From NCBI GenBank assembly GCA_035440755.1, contig DAORND010000086.1, positions 1 to 12,071 of the forward strand: 12,071 bases of DNA, in the 5' to 3' direction. The stretch is from Aquimonas sp002352135. Lineage in GTDB: Bacteria > Pseudomonadota > Gammaproteobacteria > Xanthomonadales > Xanthomonadaceae. The position numbers were made by a program, and so were the translations under genes. Positions 6,073-12,071 of this stretch are shown piece after piece (the stretch's first letter is position 1; every line of letters begins with the position of its first letter). The notes under the pieces were generated by a model. It searched no databases and was not told the DNA's origin. It saw only the letters and a list, made by a program, of their open reading frames with translations.

Positions 6073-8118
6073 ATGCGTACTTCGTTGTTGGCGGTTGCGG
6101 TGGGATTGGGGCTCTTCGTATGCGCGGGAAGGGTGGCCGCATCGGAGTCGGCGGAATTGGCCCAACCGGTGAAAGAGCAGACCCTGACGGTCTGGGGTGG
6201 GGCGATGGACATCGCCTGGTTTGATGGTCCGATGGGCTTGCTGGGTTTGTCGGTCGAGCGGTCTGCGACCGTGAAATCCAACAGCCATCGTCCGCAGTTC
6301 GACACCGTGTCGCTGAAGCAGGATGGTGGCTTGCAGATTCGTGTCGCCGACGTCGACTTTGTTGGCTTTGAGGGCGGTCAGTTGCAGGCCAATGGTGGCT
6401 ATCTGTTGAAGGCCACAGGCGGACTCTTTCCGCACGACATCGATCTGCGCAATTTCACCTTGCGCCCGCGCAAGGACAACCCATTCCAGCTTGACGTCGT
6501 GAGTGCGGACGGCAAGGCGTGGTTCTACATCGATCGCATGATGTACAAAATCGAGGGTGGAAGCGCGCCACGCATGATCGTCCGCGCGATGGACTTGCGC
6601 GTCACGGCGGAAGCGGCGGCGGCGGCCGGTCGTCCTAGTATTGCCGACTATGTTGTGGCGGCCATGGAAATGGGTTCGCGCATTGCGACCGACAGTGTCG
6701 TACTGCCGATGCCCAAAGGCAGTTCCAAGTGGCCGGGAACGCCCGCGCCGAATGGCGGTACCTACGAGGCGGACGTGTTCATGCAGTCCTTCACGGCCCA
6801 ATGGATGCTGGCCTCAGGTGAAGATGGCCCCGGTGGCTCCGATGGCATCGTGGTCTACACGCCGAGTTCGACGCTGCGCAACAACCGGGCGAATGGCTCG
6901 TCGACGGCGACCATCCCCAGTGATCCCTTGGGCACCAGCGCGGCACCCTGGGCTGCCGATGTCGTTTGGAACACCAAGTTCACCTCGCCGACGGCACCCT
7001 ACAACAACGATCAGCACCCCTACCTGATCTGGAACCTTTATCGCATCAACGCTGATGGCAGCATGCAGCAGATCGGCCAATCCGGGGTCAAGCACGCCTT
7101 TCTGACCATCAATGTGAGCTGCGATGAGAATCCGAGCAATGGGCACATCCTGGGGCGTGGCTGCAGCGACACCTATGGAACCGGCAACAACAACTCCACC
7201 GGGGATCTGGGGCCGCGTAATGAGATCATTCCCTCGACGGGGCAGTGGGGGCGTTGTGGTTCGGTGTACGACCGCATTGAAGCGATGACGGGAACATGCA
7301 GCGGTGGCATCGATAGCGGAGCACCATGCAGTAACTCCAATGAGCCCAGTTGCTCAACTCTTGGCTATCGAATGCGCGTTCGGGAAGGCGATCTGGATCC
7401 GGCCATCCATCTAGGGGCCAGCTATCGCTTCGAGTCCTGGTACATCGTTCGCGAGGACATCAGCATCTACAACACCATGGCCAGTCGGCCTGTCAGCATT
7501 AACTGGGCGTCGGGCCATTGGCAGTTGACCAACGGTTCACCCTTGCTTCTGGGCCCCGCTATCGACCAATGGGTCTCGCGCAACACCAGCAACCCCAATG
7601 AAAGCAGTTCCGAGTTGGCCGTCAACGAAGGCCATGCGCGTGTCGCTGTCAAGGTGACTGATCTGGGCGATGGGACGTGGCGTTACGACTACGCGGTGAT
7701 GAATTTCGATTTCGCTCGCGCGGTGACCACCGGGAACGATGTTGGTGGCACTCTCAGGGTGCTGCGAAACCACGGTTTCAATCGTTTCAGCTTGGCCCTG
7801 CCTGCTTCAGCAAGCTTGATATCTTCGAAGTTCAGCGATGCGGACGACAATGCGTCAAACGAATGGACCGCACAACGAGAGGGCAATACCCTGACTTGGC
7901 AAGGGCCGAGTGATGCAGGTATTGCCACCAACGCGCTCAACTGGGGCACTCTCTATCGGTTCTCCTTGGTGACTGACATGGCGCCGGTACAGGGCAATGT
8001 CTCCTTGGGTGTCGCCGAGGCAGGAACCCCTTCGGCATTCAGTGTCGATGCGCTCACTCCCAGCAGCGTGATTCCGCCGATGTTTGCCAACGGCTTCGAG
8101 GGCGCAGCGGGACGCTGA
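6073..8118 (+). CDS. Exported protein of unrecognised family, six-cysteine region, FANGFE C terminus
   Basis: I do not recognise a named family. The 681 residues start with a clear signal peptide (hydrophobic core about 4-17, likely cleavage after VAA, residue 23). The mature part looks like an all-beta extracellular protein rich in G, N, S, T and aromatic residues, with no CXXCH. Six cysteines lie within 350-427 (350, 364, 395, 409, 419, 427) around GCSDTYGTGNNN (363-374) and LGPRNEI (379-385), suggesting disulfides or a binding site. A later segment, GTWRYDYAVMNFDFAR (534-549), looks like part of a beta-sandwich. The chain ends PPMFANGFEGAAGR after a short linker. The ATG at 6073 has the ribosome-site-like AGGGGTGAG just upstream. 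Its position after the five-haem cytochrome and before a strong terminator suggests the two are expressed together. A carbohydrate-binding, metal-binding or structural role is possible, but no catalytic motif is visible. Confidence 0.85.
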   Translation: MRTSLLAVAVGLGLFVCAGRVAASESAELAQPVKEQTLTVWGGAMDIAWFDGPMGLLGLSVERSATVKSNSHRPQFDTVSLKQDGGLQIRVADVDFVGFEGGQLQANGGYLLKATGGLFPHDIDLRNFTLRPRKDNPFQLDVVSADGKAWFYIDRMMYKIEGGSAPRMIVRAMDLRVTAEAAAAAGRPSIADYVVAAMEMGSRIATDSVVLPMPKGSSKWPGTPAPNGGTYEADVFMQSFTAQWMLASGEDGPGGSDGIVVYTPSSTLRNNRANGSSTATIPSDPLGTSAAPWAADVVWNTKFTSPTAPYNNDQHPYLIWNLYRINADGSMQQIGQSGVKHAFLTINVSCDENPSNGHILGRGCSDTYGTGNNNSTGDLGPRNEIIPSTGQWGRCGSVYDRIEAMTGTCSGGIDSGAPCSNSNEPSCSTLGYRMRVREGDLDPAIHLGASYRFESWYIVREDISIYNTMASRPVSINWASGHWQLTNGSPLLLGPAIDQWVSRNTSNPNESSSELAVNEGHARVAVKVTDLGDGTWRYDYAVMNFDFARAVTTGNDVGGTLRVLRNHGFNRFSLALPASASLISSKFSDADDNASNEWTAQREGNTLTWQGPSDAGIATNALNWGTLYRFSLVTDMAPVQGNVSLGVAEAGTPSAFSVDALTPSSVIPPMFANGFEGAAGR

Positions 8119-8139
8119 ACTCGCTGACGCGTTGTCGCA

Positions 8140-8174
8140 GGGCCCGGTGCTTGGCGCCGGGCCCTTTCCTTTTT
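8140..8174 (+). terminator. Strong intrinsic terminator after the cytochrome/secreted-protein pair
   Basis: An 11-bp stem (8140-8150 with 8154-8164, only one G-T pair) has a TTG loop and is followed by TTTCCTTTTT (8165-8174). It begins 22 bp after the stop of the upstream gene and separates it from prfB. Confidence 0.9.
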
Positions 8175-8217
8175 CATCGAAGGCATTGCAGGTACGGTGT
8201 TGGCGTTCCGTGCCGGT

Positions 8218-8246
8218 TTGGGCAAAACGCGGGGCTTTGCTATCCT
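8218..8246 (+). promoter_or_regulatory. Likely prfB promoter
   Basis: TTGGGC (8218-8223) and TATCCT (8241-8246) are spaced by exactly 17 bp. They lie between the terminator at 8140-8174 and the prfB ATG at 8281, predicting a leader of about 28 nt. The -35 box is weak (3/6), the -10 box better (4/6). Confidence 0.5.
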
Positions 8247-8280
8247 GCGCGGCCTTTTGTAAGCCGTTTCAGCCATCGTC

Positions 8281-9409
8281 ATGATCGAAGCCAACCCGAC
8301 CCGCAACCAGATCGCCGATCTTCGCCAGCGGATTGACCTGCTCCGGGGGTTTCTTTGACTACGACCACAAGGTCGAACGTCTGGAGGAAGTGACACGCGA
8401 GCTGGAGAGTCCTGACATCTGGAACAATCCCGAGCATGCCCAGCAGCTGGGACGGGAGCGCTCACAGCTCGACAAAGTGGTCAGCGGCATCCGCGATCTG
8501 ACCTCGGCCTTGAATGATGCCAACGATTTTCTCGAACTGGCTGAAATGGAAGGTGACGACGCGACCTTTCAGGCGGTCGTCGCCGATGTCGCTAAGCACA
8601 CCACGGCCGTGGAGAAGCTGGAGTTCCAGCGCATGTTCTCCGGCAAGATGGACCCGGTGAATGCCTTCGTCGATATCCAGGCCGGTGCCGGTGGCACCGA
8701 AGCGCAGGACTGGGCGGAAATGCTGTTGCGCATGTACCTGCGCTGGTGCGAATCACGCGGCTGGAAGACCGAGTTGATGGAAGTCAGCGGCGGTGACGTG
8801 GCGGGTATCAAGTCGGCTACCTTCCGTGTCGAAGGCGACTACGCCTACGGCTGGCTGAAGACCGAGATCGGCGTGCATCGATTGGTGCGCAAGTCGCCGT
8901 TCGATTCGGATAATCGGCGTCATACCAGTTTCACCTCGGTGTTTGTCTCGCCCGAAGTCGATGACAACATCGATATCGAGATCAATCCGGCTGACCTGAA
9001 GACCGACGTCTATCGCTCCTCGGGCGCGGGTGGTCAGCACGTCAACAAAACCGAGTCGGCGGTGCGTATCACACATATGCCGAGCGGCATCGTGGTGGCC
9101 TGTCAAACCGAGCGCAGTCAACACAACAACCGTGATCGCGCCATGAAAATGTTGGCGGCGAAGTTGTACGAGCTTGAAATCCAGAAGCGCAACGCGGAAA
9201 AGGATGCCGTGGAAGCGACCAAGTCCGATATCGGTTGGGGTAGCCAGATTCGCAATTACGTGCTTGATCAGAGCCGCATCAAGGATCTGCGCACTGGCAT
9301 CGAGCGGACCGATACCCAGAAAGTGCTGGACGGCGATCTTGATGAATTTATCGAGGGCAGCCTGAAGGCCGGATTGGAAGCCGGTTCCAAACGATCCGAC
9401 GCGGTGTGA
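8281..9409 (+). CDS. prfB: Peptide chain release factor 2, expressed by programmed +1 frameshift
   Basis: RF2 recognises UGA and UAA in the ribosomal A site and triggers release of the finished protein. Frame 0 reads from ATG 8281 for 25 codons to an in-frame TGA at 8356-8358; a +1 shift on CTT (8353-8355) enters the frame that continues to TGA 9407-9409. The joined protein has 375 residues, against 365 in E. coli. With this joining, the codon-recognition motif SPF falls at 205-207 and GGQ, which catalyses hydrolysis, at 250-252, the same numbers as in E. coli, which confirms the start and the shift point. The residue at 246 (four before GGQ) is serine. The N-terminal domain is rich in charged helices; a short tail of about ten residues extends the C terminus. 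lysS follows after 65 bp without a visible terminator, the order also found in E. coli. The gene is intact, not a pseudogene, despite the internal stop. Confidence 0.98.
8345..8359 (+). promoter_or_regulatory. prfB: prfB programmed +1 frameshift signal
   Basis: GGGGG (8345-8349) acts as an internal Shine-Dalgarno-like stimulator, then TTT as a 3-nt spacer, then the slippery CTT, the stop TGA and a following C (8353-8359). Spacing and codon position (25/26) equal the E. coli site. When RF2 is scarce the ribosome pauses at TGA and slips, raising RF2: an autoregulatory loop known for this gene. Confidence 0.97.
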
Positions 9410-9474
9410 TTCGCCTCGTCAACTCGCTTCACACGTGCTTTCAACCTTGCCCCTGAGCTGCCCAACGGAATGCC

Positions 9475-10995
9475 ATGAACCATCAGCCTGACACCGCGCC
9501 CGCGACTGACGAGAACTTCCTGATCGCCGAGCGGCGCAGCAAACTGGCGGCATTGCGGGCTCAGGGGCCAGCGTTTCCCAACGATTTTCGTCGCGCGCAG
9601 TTCACTGGCGATCTGCAAACCGAGTTTGCCGATGCCGAGCAATGGACGGCGGACGCGCTGCAGGCATTGGATCGTGTTGTGCAGCTGGCTGGCCGCATCA
9701 TGGCCAAGCGGGTGATGGGCAAGGCCAGCTTCGTACAATTGCAGGACGAGTCCGGGCGAATCCAGCTGTATCTCAAGGCCGATGCGCTCGGCGCCACCTA
9801 CGACGCCTTCAAGTCCTGGGATATTGGCGACATCATCGCCGTGGAAGGCGGGCTGACCCGCACCAAGACCGGCGAACTGTCGATTGCCGCGACCTCGCTG
9901 CGCTTGTTGACCAAGGCGCTGCGCCCCTTGCCGGACAAGTTTCATGGCATGACCGATGTCGAACAGCGTTACCGCCAGCGCTACGTCGATCTGATCGTCA
10001 ACCCCGAGGCGCGCGAGGTGTTCGTGCAGCGTTCGCGGATCATCCGGGCGATCCGTAACTGGCTGGACGAACGGCGTTTTCTGGAAGTGGAAACGCCGAT
10101 GATGCATTACATTCCGGGCGGTGCCACGGCCAAGCCGTTTGTCACCCACCACAATGCACTGGACCTGCAGTTGTACCTGCGTGTGGCGCCGGAGTTGTAC
10201 CTGAAGCGACTGGTGGTCGGCGGTCTGGAGCGCGTCTACGAGATCAATCGGAACTTCCGCAACGAGGGTGTGTCGACCCGGCACAACCCAGAGTTCACCA
10301 TGCTGGAGTTGTACGAGGCCTATGCCACCTTCCAGGAAATCATGGACTTGACGGAAGCGGTCATCCGGCACGCCTCGGAGGCTGTTTTCGGCACTACGCT
10401 GCGGCGCTGGGAAGGCGCGGAAATCGATCTGGGCCCGGCCTTCCGTCGCTGGCGCATGGATGAAGCGGTGCGCCACCACAATCCTGAAATCAGCGTGGCC
10501 GATTGTCGGGACCGTGAGGCATTGGCGGCGCATTGCGCCCGTCTCCACATCAAGATCAAAGCCGACTACGGCTGGGGGCGTTTGCTGCTGGAGATTTTCG
10601 AGAAGACGGTCGAAGGCCACCTTCTGCAGCCGACCTTCATCACCCATCACCCCGTCGAAGTCAGTCCGCTGGCGCGTGAGAGCGATAGCGAGCCGGGAAT
10701 CACCGAGCGCTTCGAGCTGTTCATCCATGGTCGCGAGATCGCCAACGGCTTCTCCGAACTCAACGATGCCGAAGATCAGGCCGCGCGCTTCCAGGCGCAA
10801 GTGGCGCAGAAGGAAGGCGGCGATGACGAGGCCATGCACTTCGACGCCGACTACATCCGCGCGCTGGAATATGGGCTTGCACCGACCGGCGGATTGGGCA
10901 TCGGCATCGACCGGCTGGTGATGCTGCTGACCAATAGTGCCTCGATCCGTGATGTGCTGTTGTTTCCCTACATGCGGCCCGAAGCACAGGGCTGA
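9475..10995 (+). CDS. lysS: Lysyl-tRNA synthetase, class II
   Basis: This enzyme charges tRNA(Lys) with lysine using ATP in the cytoplasm. The 506 residues match the E. coli enzyme (505). An N-terminal OB-fold anticodon-binding domain spans about 68-150 (VVQLAGRIMAKRVMGKASF onward). The class II catalytic domain follows with motif 1 around RAIRNWLDERRFLEVETPM (191-209), motif 2 FRNEGVSTRHNPEFTMLE (261-278) and motif 3 GGLGIGIDRLVMLL (472-485). HPVEVSPLAR (392-401) and ANGFSELND (423-431) are characteristic of bacterial LysS. The ATG at 9475 has GGAA about 6 nt upstream and gives an N terminus of the usual length. It lies 65 bp after prfB on the same strand and is probably co-transcribed. Its stop faces that of recN across 23 bp. 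No duplicated or truncated features are seen. Confidence 0.98.
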   Translation: MNHQPDTAPATDENFLIAERRSKLAALRAQGPAFPNDFRRAQFTGDLQTEFADAEQWTADALQALDRVVQLAGRIMAKRVMGKASFVQLQDESGRIQLYLKADALGATYDAFKSWDIGDIIAVEGGLTRTKTGELSIAATSLRLLTKALRPLPDKFHGMTDVEQRYRQRYVDLIVNPEAREVFVQRSRIIRAIRNWLDERRFLEVETPMMHYIPGGATAKPFVTHHNALDLQLYLRVAPELYLKRLVVGGLERVYEINRNFRNEGVSTRHNPEFTMLELYEAYATFQEIMDLTEAVIRHASEAVFGTTLRRWEGAEIDLGPAFRRWRMDEAVRHHNPEISVADCRDREALAAHCARLHIKIKADYGWGRLLLEIFEKTVEGHLLQPTFITHHPVEVSPLARESDSEPGITERFELFIHGREIANGFSELNDAEDQAARFQAQVAQKEGGDDEAMHFDADYIRALEYGLAPTGGLGIGIDRLVMLLTNSASIRDVLLFPYMRPEAQG

Positions 10996-11018
10996 TCACG
11001 CGGTCACGCGGCGACGTC
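10996..11018. repeat. Tandem 8-bp repeat in the lysS/recN convergent gap
   Basis: The 23-bp gap between the two convergent stops begins with TCACGCGG twice in a row (10996-11011). No hairpin with a T-run is present, so no intrinsic terminator is visible for either gene here. The repeat may be chance in GC-rich DNA. Confidence 0.5.
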
Positions 11019-12071
11019 TCAATTCTGCTTTTGTGCGTCGTCCAGCATCTGCCGAGCATGCGCGAGGCTGAGTTCGGTGATCTGCACGCCGCCCAACATA
11101 CGCGCCAGTTCATCGACGCGACTGGCATCCGACAAGGTGTGCAGGGCGCTGCGGGTAACTCCGTCATCGGCCTGTTTGCGCACGCTGTAGTGCGCATGGC
11201 CTTGCGCGGCAACCTGCGCTAGATGGGTGACGCACAGGACCTGTCGTTCGCCGCCCAGTCGACGCAGTTTCTGGCCGACGATCTCGGCGACCGCTCCACC
11301 GATGCCGGTGTCCACTTCATCGAACACCATGGTGTGCACGGCATCCATCCCGAGGGCGGCCACCTCGATAGCGAGGCTGATGCGCGACAGTTCGCCGCCC
11401 GAGGCCGTCTTGCGCAGCGCACGCGGTGGTTGTCCGGCATTGGTACTGACCAGGAATTCGATCCGCTCCGCGCCAGTGGGGTCGGGCTGCGAATCGGTGT
11501 TGTCTTCCAGCAGCACACTGACGCGTCCGCCCTGCATGCCAAGCAGGCTCATTTCTTCGCTGACTGCTTGCTCGAAGCGCAGCGCCGAGGCCCGGCGCGC
11601 TGCACTCAATTGCTTGGCGGCCGCCTGCCATTGCGCCTGCAGTGCGGCGAGTTGCGCATCCAGCTTGGCGACCGCGCTACCTGCAGCTTGCAACTGCTCG
11701 ATCTCGTTGCGCAGGGCTTGCACTTTGTCGTGCAGATCGCGGGCGTCAGTGCGGTGCTTGCGGGCCAGATCATGCAAACGGGTGAGCTGTTCCTCCAGCG
11801 CGCCCAGTCGCGCAGGGTCCAACTCCAGATCATCCTGAGTCGAACGAATCCGCATCGCCGCTTCTTCGGCTTGAATGGCGGCGGCCTCCAGCAGATCGGC
11901 GGCTTCCGACAGGCGCGAATCGAACTCGCCCTGACGCGCAAGTGCCTGCGCGAGATGGCGGAGATTGCGCGCCTGATCGCTGCGCTCGTCGCCATCCAAC
12001 TGGCTTAGCGTCCACTCGCAGGTTTCATAAAGTTTCAGCGCGTGCGCGGTGCGTCGATGCTGCACGACCAG
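11019..12071 (-). CDS. recN: DNA repair protein RecN, C-terminal part, runs off right edge
   Basis: RecN is an SMC-like ATPase that helps repair double-strand breaks through the RecA pathway. The 350 residues present are the C-terminal part of a protein usually about 550 long; the N-terminal Walker A lobe lies beyond the window edge, so the true start is not visible. Residues about 1-170 of the visible part are an E, Q, A, L, R-rich coiled coil (for instance EEQLTRLHDLARKHRTDARD at 93-112). The ATPase C-lobe follows: the ABC signature ASGGELSR (223-230), Walker B TMVFDEVDTGIGG (247-259, Glu252 catalytic), and the switch histidine in CVTHLAQVA (280-288). The stop is TGA at 11021-11019. In many bacteria recN is under LexA control, but its promoter is outside this window. 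Confidence 0.97.
   Translation of the reverse strand: MVVQHRRTAHALKLYETCEWTLSQLDGDERSDQARNLRHLAQALARQGEFDSRLSEAADLLEAAAIQAEEAAMRIRSTQDDLELDPARLGALEEQLTRLHDLARKHRTDARDLHDKVQALRNEIEQLQAAGSAVAKLDAQLAALQAQWQAAAKQLSAARRASALRFEQAVSEEMSLLGMQGGRVSVLLEDNTDSQPDPTGAERIEFLVSTNAGQPPRALRKTASGGELSRISLAIEVAALGMDAVHTMVFDEVDTGIGGAVAEIVGQKLRRLGGERQVLCVTHLAQVAAQGHAHYSVRKQADDGVTRSALHTLSDASRVDELARMLGGVQITELSLAHARQMLDDAQKQN

Noticed and set aside
8281..8358. prfB as a pseudogene because of an in-frame TGA after 25 codons.
   Set aside because: The TGA is part of the known autoregulatory frameshift signal and the downstream frame is intact with SPF and GGQ.
8333..9409. Start of prfB at TTG 8333 without frameshift.
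   Set aside because: The ATG 8281 frame with the full CTT TGA C slip site restores the exact E. coli RF2 numbering; the 8333 start has no ribosome site.
9268..10839. Long minus-strand open frame of 523 codons opposite lysS.
   Set aside because: Antisense shadow of lysS, which matches class II motifs 1-3 in the plus frame.
11223..12008. Plus-strand open frame of 261 codons opposite recN.
   Set aside because: Antisense shadow; the minus strand shows the RecN signature, Walker B and switch histidine.

Overview
The window is about 12 kb of GC-rich (roughly 60%) bacterial chromosome, densely coded and with mostly housekeeping neighbours. The long two-ACT-domain IlvA, the prfB-lysS pair with RF2 almost residue-for-residue in register with E. 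coli, and RecN point to a gammaproteobacterium. The N-terminally anchored penicillin acylase, the promoter style and a secreted protein ending in FANGFEG suggest Lysobacterales (Xanthomonadales, perhaps Rhodanobacteraceae-like). The order-level placement is inference from recall. No rRNA, tRNA, CRISPR array, insertion sequence or phage gene was found.

Layout. (1) 1-1366, minus strand: the N-terminal 455 residues of a penicillin-acylase-family Ntn hydrolase, with the gene running off the left edge. (2) 1367-1564: a divergent intergenic region with a -10-like element and a perfect 8-bp inverted repeat just ahead of ilvA. (3) 1565-3933, plus: ilvA (threonine deaminase) overlapping by 4 bp (ATGA) a ribonuclease-Z-like metallo-beta-lactamase-fold hydrolase. 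(4) 4104-8118, plus: an exported five-haem c-type cytochrome followed 73 bp later by an exported 681-residue protein of unrecognised family with a six-cysteine region, closed by a strong intrinsic terminator at 8140-8174. (5) 8281-10995, plus: prfB (RF2) with the classical programmed +1 frameshift, then lysS. (6) 11019-12071, minus: the C-terminal 350 residues of RecN, convergent with lysS and running off the right edge.

How they work together. ilvA starts isoleucine synthesis, and its coupling to an MBL hydrolase is unexplained. The cytochrome and the secreted protein look like a two-gene envelope module, possibly redox-related. prfB and lysS form a translation pair as in E. coli. The least explained and most interesting part is 4104-8118.
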